64,000 bases of DNA from Alphaproteobacteria bacterium (GTDB taxonomy: Bacteria; Pseudomonadota; Alphaproteobacteria; Reyranellales; Reyranellaceae): NCBI GenBank assembly GCA_016870115.1, contig VGCH01000002.1:186001-250000 (forward strand). Direction: 5' to 3'. Below the pieces are notes generated by a model that searched no databases, was not told the origin of the DNA, and was given only the letters and a program-made list of their open reading frames with translations. Positions 37,130 to 46,361 of the stretch are shown piece by piece. Numbering within the stretch: position 1 is the stretch's first letter; the number at the start of each line of letters is the position of its first letter. Both the position numbers and the translations under genes were made by a program.

Positions 37130-38083
37130 ATGGCAAGCATCGCATCGGCGGGGCCCGCGACCGCGGCCCGGCTCAACTCGCCGCAGGCGCGCGCGCGTCG
37201 CCAGCGTCAGCGCCGCCGCGAGGCCGTCATTGAGGCCCTTCTGCTTGGCGCGGCGGCCGTCTCGGTCCTGGTGACCGCCGCCATCGTCGCGGTCCTGCTG
37301 ATCGAGTCGGCGCTGTTCTTTTCGGAAGTCTCGATCTGGAAGTTCATCACCGGCACCGTCTGGACACCGCTGTTCGCGGACCCCGAGTACGGAATCCTGC
37401 CGCTGGTCGTGGGCACGCTTGTGTCTTCGGCGGTGGCTCTCACAGTGGCATTGCCGCTTGGGCTGGTGATCGCAATCTATCTCAGCGAGTTCGCCGATCC
37501 GCGGGTCCGCGAAACGCTGAAGCCGTTCCTTGAGCTCCTGTCTGGGATCCCCACCGTCGTCTACGGCTACTTCGCCTTGCTGTTCGTGTCGCCGCTCCTG
37601 CGCGCGACCGTCCTTCCCGACTTGCCGGGTTTCAACGTGCTGGCCGCGGGGATCGTCATGGGCATCATGATCATTCCCTACATCAGTTCGCTCAGCGAAG
37701 ACGCCATGCGCGCCGTGCCCAACGCGCTGCGCGAGGCGTCGCTCGCGATCGGCGCCACGCGCTTCCAGACCGCCATCAAGGTGGTGCTGCCAGCGGCCTT
37801 CTCCGGTCTTGCCGCGGCTGCGATCCTCGCGATCTCGCGCGCCGTCGGCGAGACCATGATCGTTGCGATCGCCGCCGGCCAGCAGCCCAACCTCACGATC
37901 GATCCCACGGAGCCGGCGGCGACCATCACCGCCTATATCGCGCAGGTGGCATTGGGCGACTTGCCGCACGGCTCGATCCAGTACCAGTCGATCTTCGCTG
38001 CGGGCCTGACGCTGATGCTGATGACGCTCGGCTTCAATCTCATCGGGCACTGGCTACGCCAGCGCTATCGGGAGGCTTACTGA
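37130..38083 (+). CDS. pstC: phosphate ABC transporter permease PstC
   Basis: This 317-residue inner-membrane subunit has six helices and an Arg-rich cytosolic N-terminus. The transport signature is [29 protein letters not shown], followed by [21 protein letters not shown] site lies six bases before the ATG. Its stop overlaps the pstA start (TGATG), so the permeases are translated as a coupled pair. Confidence 0.94.
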   Translation: MASIASAGPATAARLNSPQARARRQRQRRREAVIEALLLGAAAVSVLVTAAIVAVLLIESALFFSEVSIWKFITGTVWTPLFADPEYGILPLVVGTLVSSAVALTVALPLGLVIAIYLSEFADPRVRETLKPFLELLSGIPTVVYGYFALLFVSPLLRATVLPDLPGFNVLAAGIVMGIMIIPYISSLSEDAMRAVPNALREASLAIGATRFQTAIKVVLPAAFSGLAAAAILAISRAVGETMIVAIAAGQQPNLTIDPTEPAATITAYIAQVALGDLPHGSIQYQSIFAAGLTLMLMTLGFNLIGHWLRQRYREAY

Positions 38084-39033
38084 TGAGCGCCGTGGACAGC
38101 GTTCGCGCGGCATCGCCGCCCCGGGGCTTCGGGAGTACGACGCGCATCGAGCGGGCGCGCCGCACCGAGCTTCTGTTCGTCGGAACGGCCATGATCGTGA
38201 CCGGAATCGGGGTCGCCGTGTTGATCGCGCTCATCGCGGGTCTCGCCTACGACGGCTGGACCCGACTGACGCCGGAGTTCTTCGTCAACTTCCCGTCCCG
38301 TCGTGCGGGTCAGGCCGGAATCCTGTCGGCCTGGGTCGGCTCCCTGCTGGTCGTGCTGGTTTGCGCTGCGGTTTCGGTGCCGGTTGGGGTTGCGGCGGGC
38401 ATCTACCTTGAGGAGTACGCCGGCAAGAACTGGTTCACGGCCCTGATCGAAATCAACGTGAACAACCTGGCCGGCGTGCCCTCGATCGTCTACGGCCTGC
38501 TGGCGCTTGGTTTGTTCGTCTACGGCTTTGGCCTCGGGCAGAGCGTCGCCACCGCCGGCCTGACGCTGGCGCTGCTGATCCTGCCGATCGTGATCGTCGC
38601 GACGCGTGAGTCCGTGCGCGCCGTGCCCTACGCCATCCGTGAGGCCGCCTACGGGGTCGGCGCCACCAAGTGGCAGGTGACCCAGCATCATGTGCTGCCC
38701 TATGCCTCGCCCGGCATCGCCACCGGTGTGATCATCGGGCTGTCCCGCGCTCTGGGCGAGACAGCGCCGCTTGTGATGATCGGGGCGCTGTCCTTCATCG
38801 CCTTCCTGCCGGCGGCACCGATCAAGGGCGAGTTTCCCTTCGTGTCCTTCCAGTGGTTGTTCGATCCCTTCACCGTGATGCCGATCCAGATGTTCAACTG
38901 GGTGTCGCGTCCCGATCCCGCGTTCCAGGCCAACGCCGCCGCGGCGGGCCTCGTCCTGCTGGTGATGACGCTGGCGCTCAACGGCTTCGCGATCTGGTTC
39001 CGCATCCGCATGCGCCGGAAGATCAAATGGTGA
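38083..39033 (+). CDS. pstA: phosphate ABC transporter permease PstA
   Basis: This 316-residue permease partner of PstC has six helices with [13 protein letters not shown], the transport signature [25 protein letters not shown] and [14 protein letters not shown]. It overlaps the pstC stop by one base. The extended periplasmic loop with [16 protein letters not shown] is normal for PstA. Confidence 0.94.
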   Translation: MSAVDSVRAASPPRGFGSTTRIERARRTELLFVGTAMIVTGIGVAVLIALIAGLAYDGWTRLTPEFFVNFPSRRAGQAGILSAWVGSLLVVLVCAAVSVPVGVAAGIYLEEYAGKNWFTALIEINVNNLAGVPSIVYGLLALGLFVYGFGLGQSVATAGLTLALLILPIVIVATRESVRAVPYAIREAAYGVGATKWQVTQHHVLPYASPGIATGVIIGLSRALGETAPLVMIGALSFIAFLPAAPIKGEFPFVSFQWLFDPFTVMPIQMFNWVSRPDPAFQANAAAAGLVLLVMTLALNGFAIWFRIRMRRKIKW

Positions 39034-39070
39034 TCCCGGCGACCGCACTTCTGTTCCCCGAGGTCTCTCG

Positions 39071-39868
39071 ATGACTGTCCTGAATATCGCCACGTCGATC
39101 GACGCGCTGCCGCCGCCCAAGATGCAGGGCGACAAGGTGAATGTGTACTACGGCGCCAAACAGGCGCTCTTCGACGTCGACCTTTCGGTTCGCGAACGGC
39201 ACGTCACGGCCTTGATCGGCCCGTCGGGCTGCGGCAAGTCGACGTTCCTGCGTTGCCTCAACCGGATGAACGATGTTGTCGAGGGCGCTCGTGTCGAAGG
39301 GAGGATCGCGCTCGACGGCCAGGACATCTACGACCGCGGCGTCGATGTGGTGCAGTTGCGCGCCCGCATCGGCATGGTGTTCCAGAAGCCCAATCCGTTC
39401 CCCAAGTCGATCTACGAGAACGTCGCCTACGGTCCGCGCATCCACGGCCTCGCTGCCGGCCGTGCCGAGCTCGACGCCATTGTCGAGACCAGCCTGCGGC
39501 GCGCCGGCCTCTGGAAGGAGGTCTCCGATCGACTGGATCAGCCGGGCACCAGCCTGTCGGGCGGCCAGCAGCAGCGCCTCTGCATCGCGCGCGCGATCGC
39601 CGTTAGCCCCGAGGTGATCCTGATGGACGAGCCGTGCTCGGCGCTAGATCCCATCGCGACCGCGACCATCGAGGAACTGATCGACGAGCTGCGGCAGAAC
39701 TTCACCATCGTGATCGTGACCCATTCCATGCAGCAGGCGGCCCGGGTCTCGCAGTTCACCGCGTTCTTCCATCTGGGCGTTGTCGTGGAGTACGGCGAGA
39801 CTCCGCGCGTCTTCACCACGCCGGTGGAAAAGCGCACACAGGACTACATCACCGGCCGCTTCGGCTGA
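39071..39868 (+). CDS. pstB: phosphate ABC transporter ATPase PstB
   Basis: This 265-residue ATPase drives phosphate import. Walker [10 protein letters not shown] (residues 50-58), the NVYYG-like N-terminus, Q-loop [14 protein letters not shown], signature LSGGQQQRL and Walker [14 protein letters not shown] are present. The C-terminal [11 protein letters not shown] is typical. It lies 37 bases after pstA with phoU immediately downstream. PstB together with PhoU also signals phosphate sufficiency to PhoR. Confidence 0.95.
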   Translation: MTVLNIATSIDALPPPKMQGDKVNVYYGAKQALFDVDLSVRERHVTALIGPSGCGKSTFLRCLNRMNDVVEGARVEGRIALDGQDIYDRGVDVVQLRARIGMVFQKPNPFPKSIYENVAYGPRIHGLAAGRAELDAIVETSLRRAGLWKEVSDRLDQPGTSLSGGQQQRLCIARAIAVSPEVILMDEPCSALDPIATATIEELIDELRQNFTIVIVTHSMQQAARVSQFTAFFHLGVVVEYGETPRVFTTPVEKRTQDYITGRFG

Positions 39869-39896
39869 ACGAACGACGTTGCGCGAGGGTATGACC

Positions 39897-40610
39897 ATGG
39901 CATCCGAACACACGGTACGCCGCTTCGACCAGGATCTCGACCAGCTGAGCGCCACCATCTCCGAAATGGGCGGGCTGGCCGAAGTCCAGATCGCGGATGC
40001 GCTGCGCGCACTGCGCGACCGCGACGGCGCGCTCGCCGAGCGCGTGATCTCCACCGATCCCAAGATCGACGCACTGGATGCGCGCGTTCAGGACCAGACG
40101 GTGCAGTTGCTAGCGCTACGCCAGCCGATGGCGGTCGACCTGCGCGTCGTGCTCTCCTCTATCAAGATTGCCGCGGCCCTCGAGCGCATCGCCGACTATG
40201 CCAAGAACACCGCCAAGCGCAGCCTGGTGTTGCGCGACGCCTCGGTACCGCCGGCCGCGATCGCCGGCATCGACCGGCTCGGTCGACCGGTGCAGGCCGC
40301 GCTGAAGGACGTGCTCGACGCCTTTGCCAATGGCGACGTCGACAAGGCGCGGGCTGTCTGGGAGCGCGATGAGGAGATCGACCAGAGCTACACAGCCCTG
40401 TTCCGCGAGCTGCTGACCTACATGATGGAGGATCCGCGCAGCATCACGGGCTGTACCCATCTTCTCTTCATGGCCAAGAACATCGAACGGGCGGGCGACC
40501 ACATCACCAACATAGCCGAGCTGGTGAGCTTCCGCCGAACCGGGCACGGCTTCGCCGACCGCCGACCCAAGGGCAGCGCCGATCTCTATTCGGCCGCAGC
40601 GCCGCGTTGA
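39897..40610 (+). CDS. phoU: phosphate transport regulator PhoU
   Basis: This 237-residue all-helical protein has two PhoU repeats (about 20-105 and 125-215), each with the E(D)-x-x-x-D metal-binding pattern. MASEHTVRRFDQDL is the usual start. GAGGG lies eight bases before ATG 39897; an earlier in-frame ATG at 39891 sits too close to it. PhoU holds PhoR silent when phosphate is plentiful. Its TGA overlaps the TTG start of phoB. Confidence 0.92.
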   Translation: MASEHTVRRFDQDLDQLSATISEMGGLAEVQIADALRALRDRDGALAERVISTDPKIDALDARVQDQTVQLLALRQPMAVDLRVVLSSIKIAAALERIADYAKNTAKRSLVLRDASVPPAAIAGIDRLGRPVQAALKDVLDAFANGDVDKARAVWERDEEIDQSYTALFRELLTYMMEDPRSITGCTHLLFMAKNIERAGDHITNIAELVSFRRTGHGFADRRPKGSADLYSAAAPR

Positions 40611-41344
40611 ACGCCGCCGCCAACCGCCCGGCTGCGCGCCGCGCCGCGGTCGACAAACCGCGCCTGCTGATCGTCGAGGACGAACCGGCGCTGGTCGAGC
40701 TGCTGCGCTACAACCTCGAGCAGTCGGGTTTCGAGGTCGACAGCACCGACAACGGTGAGCGCGCGCTCACCGTGATAGGCGAGACGCCACCCGACCTGGT
40801 TCTGCTCGACTGGATGCTGCCCGGACTCTCCGGCATCGAACTCTGCCGCCGTCTCCGGCGACAGCCCGACACAAGGAACCTGCCGATCGTGATGCTGACG
40901 GCCCGCGGCGAGGAGCACGATCGGGTGCGCGGACTGGATGCCGGCGCGGACGACTACGTGGCGAAGCCCTTCTCGCCGGTCGAGCTGATCGCCCGCGTCC
41001 GTGCGGTGCTGCGGCGCATCCGTCCGGCGCTCGCCGAGGCGGTGCTGATCTATGGCGACCTGTCGATGGACCTGGTCGCGCATCGCGTGACGCGCGACGG
41101 CCAGCCGATCCATCTGGGTCCGACCGAGTTCCGTCTCCTACGCCACTTCCTGGAGCATCCCGGTCGCGTCTTCAGCCGCGAGCAGCTACTGGATTCAGTT
41201 TGGGGGCGCGATGTCTACGTCGAGGCGCGCACCGTCGATGTCCATATCCGACGTCTGCGGCTCGCCCTCAATCGCGATGGCCTGACCGACATCATCCGGA
41301 CGGTCCGGGCGGCCGGCTATTCGCTCGACGCCCGTCGAGACTGA
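40607..41344 (+). CDS. phoB: phosphate-regulon response regulator PhoB
   Basis: This 245-residue OmpR-type regulator has a receiver domain with E24/D25, phospho-acceptor D68, T98 and K120, and a C-terminal winged helix (FRLLRHFLEHPGRVFSREQLLDSVWG). The only sensible start is TTG at 40607, overlapping the phoU stop (TTGA), so translation is probably coupled. The N-terminus is ~15 residues longer than usual before KPRLLIVEDEP. PhoB should bind the Pho box upstream of pstS. Confidence 0.93.
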   Translation: MNAAANRPAARRAAVDKPRLLIVEDEPALVELLRYNLEQSGFEVDSTDNGERALTVIGETPPDLVLLDWMLPGLSGIELCRRLRRQPDTRNLPIVMLTARGEEHDRVRGLDAGADDYVAKPFSPVELIARVRAVLRRIRPALAEAVLIYGDLSMDLVAHRVTRDGQPIHLGPTEFRLLRHFLEHPGRVFSREQLLDSVWGRDVYVEARTVDVHIRRLRLALNRDGLTDIIRTVRAAGYSLDARRD

Positions 41345-41358
41345 GTTGCCCACAGCCG

Positions 41359-41376
41359 GAGTCACGCGGCTGTAGC
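41359..41376 (+). promoter_or_regulatory. second Pho-box-like site, downstream of phoB
   Basis: GAGTCAC GCGG CTGTAGC has the 7-4-7 layout and agrees with the pstS Pho box at 12 of 18 positions. A CTATCG element follows after the same nine-base gap (41386-41391) as CTATTT in the pstS promoter. The plus strand downstream carries no gene before a terminator ~105 bases away. Confidence 0.45.
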
Positions 41377-41397
41377 GCATCCCGCCTATCGCTGTGG

Positions 41398-41512
41398 TGT
41401 CCGGTTGCCGCTGGCTTCCCACGCCCCGCATCGGCCGGACGGTTCCCCCGGCGCGATTCCCATCGACGCCGATCCTGACGCCCCTCCTTCCTCAGGAGGG
41501 AGGGGCTTCTTT
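41398..41512 (+). ncRNA. candidate Pho-controlled small RNA
   Basis: A transcript started from the Pho-box-like promoter near 41398 would end at the intrinsic terminator at 41480-41513, giving ~115 bases. Its 5' end can form a stem GTCCGG (41399-41404)/CCGGAC (41435-41440). Its last ~20 bases are antisense to the 3' end of the ampG-like gene. This is inferred from signals only. Confidence 0.3.
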
Positions 41513-41513
41513 C
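41480..41513. terminator. intrinsic terminator after phoB
   Basis: GCCCCTCCTTCC and GGAGGGAGGGGC form a 12-base stem with one G-T pair and loop TCA, followed by TTCTTTC. The loop is exactly the (reverse) stop codon of the convergent AmpG-like gene, so the stem lies partly in that gene's last codons. Confidence 0.8.
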
Positions 41514-42925
41514 GTCGCGAAATGCCGCCGCACCAGCCAGGCCAGCGCAAGGGCTGGCACGCCGAGCAGTGCCGTATAAGCGAAGAACAGCGCATAGCCG
41601 CCGAACGCCGGCGCTGCCGCCGTCGCGTCGAGTGCCCAGGCGAAAAGCGGCGTGGCGCGGGCGTTGCGTTGCAACTCATCCACGATCAGGCCGGAGAAGC
41701 CTCCGATGGTCTTGCCTGGCAGTGTCATGAGGGAGCTGAACAGCGCGTACTGCGTCGCGGTGTAGGCGGTGTTGGTGAGACCGGACAGAAAGGCGATGAA
41801 TACCGAGCCGGCGATGCCGCTCGCGAAATTGTCGAGACTGATGGCGAGCGTGAGGATCGCGGCGTCGGGTCGGCCGACGATCGCGAGCCAGGCGAAGACG
41901 AGATTGCTACCGGCGATCAGCAACACCGAGGGACCGAGCAGGCGGCTGGCGCCCAGCCGAAAAACCAGCGCGCCGCCCGCCAGCGCGCCCAGGATCGACA
42001 GCGCGAAGCCATAGATCTTGGCGATATCGGCGATCTGCGCCTTGCTGAATCCCATGTCGATGTAGAACGGGTTGGCCATCACGCCCATTGCGATATCGCT
42101 GAGGCGGAACAGGCCGATGAAGGTGAGCAGCGCGATCGCGAGCCAACGAAAGCGCGCGAAGAAATCCACGAACGGGCAGATGATCGCGCCATACACGAAG
42201 ACTGCCGCGTCACGCAGTGCCGGGGGCAGTGTCGCGTGCCGTGCCGCGAACTCCACGAGCCGTCGCTCGCGCTCGCGCGTCTCCGCTGAGTCTCGCCGCG
42301 CCGGTTCGGCGACCAAGGCGGTGGCGATCAATCCGATCAGCGCGAGCGCCGCCATCGCGCGATAGGCGGTCGCCCAGGAACCGTACTCGGCGATGTAGAG
42401 CGCGCCCGCTCCCGCCACCAGGACGGCGATGCGATAGCCCAGCTGATAGGTGGCGGCGGTGGCGCCCTGCAGCGAAGGATCGGTCGACTCGATGCGGAAC
42501 GCATCCATCGCGACATCCTGGGTCGCCGAAGCGAACGCCACGATCACCGCGAACACGGCAAGCCACCAGAGGTCGTGGCGGGGATCGAAGAACGACATGG
42601 CGAGCAAACCAAGTCCGATGCCGGTCTGCGCGATCGCCATCCAGGAGCGCCGCCGTCCGATTCGCCGGGTAAGCCATGGGATCGGCACGCGGTCGACCAC
42701 CGGCGACCACAGGAACTTGATGGAGTAGGTGATGCCGATCCAGCTCAGGAAGCCGATGGCAGTGCGTGACACGCCGAACTCGCGCAGCCACGCCGACAGC
42801 GTCGAGAAGACCAGCAGGAAGGGCAGCCCGGCCGAAAAGCCGAGGAACAGCATCGCCATCACCGCCGGATGGCGATAGATGGCGAGCGCCTCGCGCCAGC
42901 CGCGTCGCGCCGGCGCGGCCGTCAC
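41492..42925 (-). CDS. AmpG-like MFS transporter
   Basis: This 477-residue protein has 12-14 membrane helices. The opening IYRHPAVMAMLFLGFSAGLPFLLVFSTLSAWLREFGVSR and the FLWSPVVDRVPIPWL segment are typical of AmpG, the inner-membrane permease that imports anhydromuropeptides for cell-wall recycling. I chose GTG at 42925 because it overlaps the stop of the PfkB-type kinase gene (GTGA) and no internal ATG precedes helix 1. It is last in the moeB-dsrE-pfkB-ampG operon. No ampC-type beta-lactamase is visible nearby. Confidence 0.87.
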   Translation of the reverse strand: MTAAPARRGWREALAIYRHPAVMAMLFLGFSAGLPFLLVFSTLSAWLREFGVSRTAIGFLSWIGITYSIKFLWSPVVDRVPIPWLTRRIGRRRSWMAIAQTGIGLGLLAMSFFDPRHDLWWLAVFAVIVAFASATQDVAMDAFRIESTDPSLQGATAATYQLGYRIAVLVAGAGALYIAEYGSWATAYRAMAALALIGLIATALVAEPARRDSAETRERERRLVEFAARHATLPPALRDAAVFVYGAIICPFVDFFARFRWLAIALLTFIGLFRLSDIAMGVMANPFYIDMGFSKAQIADIAKIYGFALSILGALAGGALVFRLGASRLLGPSVLLIAGSNLVFAWLAIVGRPDAAILTLAISLDNFASGIAGSVFIAFLSGLTNTAYTATQYALFSSLMTLPGKTIGGFSGLIVDELQRNARATPLFAWALDATAAAPAFGGYALFFAYTALLGVPALALAWLVRRHFATKEAPPS

Positions 42926-43899
42926 ACCAGTTCGCTGAGCGGCCGCTCGGGCCGCGCGCCGACGTGGGAGATCACCTCGGCAGCAGCGATGCCGCCCAGC
43001 CGCGCGCATTCGGCAAGCGGCTTGCCGCGCGCGAGGCCGAACAGGAATCCGGAGGCGTAGAGATCGCCGGCGCCGGTGGTGTCGACGACGCGTGCTACCG
43101 GTTGGGCAGGCACAGCGACCGTCTCGCCGCCGCGCAACGCCACCGAGCCCTTTTCGCTGCGGGTGATGGCCGCGACTTTCGCCTCGGCCCGCATGGCGGC
43201 AAGCGCGTCCTCGAAGCTCGACACCTGATACAGCGCCTTGGCCTCGTCTTCGTTGGCGAAGACGATGTCCACGCGCTCGCGGATCAGCTGGCGGAACTCG
43301 TCGCGGTAGCGATCGACGCAGAACGAATCGGAGAGAGTGATCGAGACCTTGCGGCCGGCCGCGCGCGCGGCGTCCATGGCCTTCAGCACCGCCTGTTTGG
43401 CGGCTGGCGCGTCCCAGAGATAGCCTTCGACATAGACCGTGCCGGCCTCGGCCACCTGGCCCACGTCGATATCGTCCGGACCGAGCCGCGTGCAGGCGCC
43501 CAGATAGGTGTTCATGGTTCGCTGGGCGTCGGGCGTCACCAGGATTAGGCAGCGTGCGGTGGCAGGTCCGTCGGTCGCCGCTGGTGTGCGGAAATCGACA
43601 CCGATGGCCCGCAGATCATGGGCGAAAACGTCGCCCAGCTGGTCGCGACGCACCTTGCCGACATAGGCGCCGCGTCCACCGAACGACGCGATGCCCGCCA
43701 TTGTGTTGCCGCAGGAGCCGCCGGAAATCTCGACGCCGGCGCCCATCGCGCCGTAGAGCCGCTCGGCCTCGCCCTCGTCGATGAGGCGCATCGAGCCCTT
43801 CACCAGCTTGTGCTTGCCGAGAAAACCGTCATCGGCGCGCGCGATCACGTCCACGATGGCATTGCCGATCCCCAGAACATCGTACTTGGCCGACGACAT
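42922..43899 (-). CDS. PfkB-family carbohydrate/adenosine kinase
   Basis: This 325-residue kinase has the PfkB signature 1 (SGGSCGNTMAGIASFGGRGAYVGKV) and signature 2 (VVDTTGAGDLYASGFLFGL) with the catalytic Asp. It begins MSSAKYDVLGIGNAIVDVIA, the pattern of adenosine kinase-like members of alphaproteobacteria. GGAGAGAC precedes the ATG at 43899. Adenosine or another nucleoside/sugar substrate is likely. It overlaps the downstream ampG-like gene and follows dsrE by 17 bases. Confidence 0.87.
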   Translation of the reverse strand: MSSAKYDVLGIGNAIVDVIARADDGFLGKHKLVKGSMRLIDEGEAERLYGAMGAGVEISGGSCGNTMAGIASFGGRGAYVGKVRRDQLGDVFAHDLRAIGVDFRTPAATDGPATARCLILVTPDAQRTMNTYLGACTRLGPDDIDVGQVAEAGTVYVEGYLWDAPAAKQAVLKAMDAARAAGRKVSITLSDSFCVDRYRDEFRQLIRERVDIVFANEDEAKALYQVSSFEDALAAMRAEAKVAAITRSEKGSVALRGGETVAVPAQPVARVVDTTGAGDLYASGFLFGLARGKPLAECARLGGIAAAEVISHVGARPERPLSELV

Positions 43900-43916
43900 C
43901 GTCTCTCCTGCCAGTG

Positions 43917-44315
43917 CTATAGCGCGATCAGCCGCATATGCGGCCCCGTTTCCTCGAGCAGGGTCACGATGCCGGCGATGCGCACCGGAACGTCGGAGCG
44001 CAGGGCCGCGCGGTCGATGCCGAGCGAACGCAGGCCCATTTCGCACACGATGAAGCCCGCGCCAAGCTCCACGCAGGCGGCCAGCAGCGTCTCATAGTCG
44101 CCCACCCCGCGAGCCCGGTTCTCGGCGTCGCGCGCCTGGTCTTGCAGTTGAGCGGGCGGTCCCAGCAGGCCGCGAATGGCGCCCATCGTGAAAAACAGCA
44201 GCGCCGGCCGGTTGACCGCGAGCGCGGCGCTCGCGAGCGCGAGCCCATAGTGGACGCTTTCGTAGTCGCCCGAGCGCAGGATCAGCGACAGGCCGTCGGT
44301 GCGGGACGCGCTCAT
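43917..44315 (-). CDS. DsrE/DsrF-like family protein
   Basis: This 132-residue protein has the DsrE fold pattern: SLILRSGDYESVHYGLALASAAL at the start, a central LLFFTMGAIRGLL strand-helix, and C-terminal EMGLRSLGID plus a VRIAGIVTLL strand. DsrE-like proteins carry sulfur in relays or act as small-molecule binders. A Cys in AACVELGAG and one in FIVCEMG are present; the latter matches the conserved sulfur-acceptor position. The start overlaps the moeB-like stop (ATGA), which couples it to a sulfur-activating E1-like enzyme. Confidence 0.85.
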   Translation of the reverse strand: MSASRTDGLSLILRSGDYESVHYGLALASAALAVNRPALLFFTMGAIRGLLGPPAQLQDQARDAENRARGVGDYETLLAACVELGAGFIVCEMGLRSLGIDRAALRSDVPVRIAGIVTLLEETGPHMRLIAL

Positions 44316-45085
44316 GCCGCGCCGCAGAGTGGACAATCGGGCCGCTTCAGGAGCTCCAGCCGATCCATCGTGCCCTCCAGCGAATCGTAGAGCAGCAGCG
44401 CGCCGGAGAGCGACCGGCCGATTCCCAGCAATTCTTTCACGACCTCGATGGCCTGCAACGCGCCCAGCGTGCCGGCAAGCGCGCCCAGCACGCCCGCCTG
44501 CGCGCAGCTCGGCACCGCGTCCTCCGATGGCGGCTCGGGAAAGACGCAGCGCAGGCACGGATGGTCGGCGCCCTGCCAGGCCTTGTAGGTCGAGATCTGA
44601 CCGTCGAAGCGCAGGATCGCCGCCGACACCAGCGGCTTGCGCAGCCGGAAACAGGCATCGTTCAGGAGATAGCGGGTCGTGAAATTGTCGCTGCCGTCAG
44701 CGACGAGATCGTAGGCGCCGACCAGCCGATCCACGTTCGAGGAGTCCAGCCGTACCGCGTGCGTCTGGACCCGGACCTCGGGATTGATGTCGGCCAGCGC
44801 CCGGCGCGCGCTCTCGACCTTGGCGACGCCAATATCGACGGTACGGTGGATCACCTGCCGCTGCAGGTTGGAGAGATCGACAGTGTCGTCGTCCACCACC
44901 CCCAGCGTGCCGACACCGGCCGCGGCGAGATACTGCAACAATGGCGCGCCGAGACCGCCCGCCCCGACCACAAGGACCCGCGCGGCGATCAGCTTTGCCT
45001 GACCCATCCCGCCCAGCTCGGGCAGCACGATGTGGCGGGCGTAGCGCCTGATCTGCGGTTCGGTGAGCTCCGGGAGCGCGGGCAT
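44312..45085 (-). CDS. moeB: MoeB/ThiF-family adenylyltransferase (E1-like)
   Basis: This 257-residue enzyme adenylates the C-terminal Gly of a MoaD- or ThiS-like sulfur carrier. The ARHIVLPELGGMGQAKL start, the nucleotide loop VVGAGGLGAPLLQYLA, NLQRQVIH, the catalytic-loop DGSDNFTTRYLLND and the zinc Cys pairs C-x2-C (CLRC and CPLC) are present. Its length matches MoeB without the rhodanese tail of MoeZ/Uba4. No MoaD/ThiS gene is adjacent. The ATG at 45085 was chosen by family alignment. Confidence 0.9.
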   Translation of the reverse strand: MPALPELTEPQIRRYARHIVLPELGGMGQAKLIAARVLVVGAGGLGAPLLQYLAAAGVGTLGVVDDDTVDLSNLQRQVIHRTVDIGVAKVESARRALADINPEVRVQTHAVRLDSSNVDRLVGAYDLVADGSDNFTTRYLLNDACFRLRKPLVSAAILRFDGQISTYKAWQGADHPCLRCVFPEPPSEDAVPSCAQAGVLGALAGTLGALQAIEVVKELLGIGRSLSGALLLYDSLEGTMDRLELLKRPDCPLCGAA

Positions 45086-45158
45086 GCCGCACTTATAGCA
45101 TGCGCGCCGGCGGCGATTGCGCGTGCCCGGGCGATGGTTCCCCCCTAAACGGAGGGAG

Positions 45159-46361
45159 ATGACGCGGCCCACGCTCTCTCCCGGCCTGATCGCGGTGCTG
45201 GCGGCCCTCTCGGCCTTCGCGCCGCTCTCGATCGACATGTATCTGCCGGCGCTACCGACCATCGCGCGGGAGCTCGGGGCGTCGGGTGGCGACATTCAGC
45301 TCACCCTGACGGTCTTCGTGCTGGCTTTCGGGTTCGGGCAGATCGTCTACGGACCGATCGGCGATCGCTAAGGCCGGCGGCCGGTCATCCTTGGGGCGCT
45401 GGTCGTCTATGTCGGGGCGAGCCTCGCCTGCGCGCTGGCCGCCCGCGCCGACCAGCTGATCGCGCTACGCCTTTTCCAGGGCTTGGCAGCCTGTGGCGGC
45501 GTGGTGATGGCCCGCACCATGGTGCGAGATCTGGCGAGCGGCGATCAGGCGGCGCGCGCCATGTCGCTCCTGATGGCGGCGTCCAGCCTCGCGCCCATGG
45601 CGGCGCCGCTGATCGGCGGCCAAGTGCTGGCGCTGGCCGACTGGCGCGCGATCTTCTGGGTGCTCGCGGCTCTCGGCGCGCTGGCGATTCTGGCCGCGAC
45701 CCTCGGCGCGCCCGAAACGCTTCACGCCGACCATCGTCAGTCGCTCGATCCGGCGGGGATCCTGCGGCGGTTCGGCGAACTGTTGAAGGCCCGCGCGTTC
45801 GTCGGGCCCGCGCTGACCGGCGGCCTTCAATTCGCGGGACTCTTCTGCTGGCTCTCGGGCTCGCCCTTCGTGTTGATCGAACGCTATGGAGTCTCGCCGC
45901 AAGACTACGGGCTGATCTTCGCCGCCCTGATCTCGCTCATGACCTTGGGCAGCCTGCTCAACGCCCGCCTCGCGCCGCGCGTCGGTGCCGCCCGCCTGCT
46001 CTCGCGCGCGGTATGGGTACCGGCCGGGGCGGGGCTGACACTCGCGGTCCTGGGCGCCATCGAGGCGATGACGGGCCGTGTCGGACTGTGGCCGCTGATG
46101 GTGCCGATCGCGATCCAACTCGCCTGCATGAGCTGGATTGGACCCAACGCGGCTGCGCTCGCGCTGCAGCCCTACGGCCACATGGCGGGCAGTGCGTCGT
46201 CGCTGATGGGCGTGCTCAATTTCGGCGTCGGGGCGCTGTTCGGAACGGCGGTGGGGCAGCTTCTCGACGGCACGGTCCTGCCGATGGCGCTGGCGATGGG
46301 GACGGCAGGCGTTCTGTGCCTGGTCGCGCACCGCGCGATCGTGCGGCGCGCTATCGCCTGA
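45159..46361 (+). pseudogene. Bcr/CflA-type MFS drug transporter, interrupted by one in-frame stop
   Basis: A GGAGGGAG site precedes ATG 45159. The first 70 residues match Bcr/CflA multidrug transporters (LSIDMYLPALPTIAREL, VYGPIGDR). At 45369-45371 a TAA stands inside the conserved loop motif GPIGDR-x-GRRPV, after which the same frame continues intact to 46361 with 10 further helices. One base change (for example TAC or TAT to TAA) would explain it. Full length would be ~400 residues. The rest shows no other damage, so the inactivation is recent or a sequencing error. The 3' end overlaps the convergent WD40 gene by 11 bases. Confidence 0.85.

Noticed and set aside
41394-42289. Open frames on the plus strand behind the Pho-box-like site as protein genes
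   Set aside because: They run antisense through the ampG-like gene, lack SDs and cross a strong terminator.
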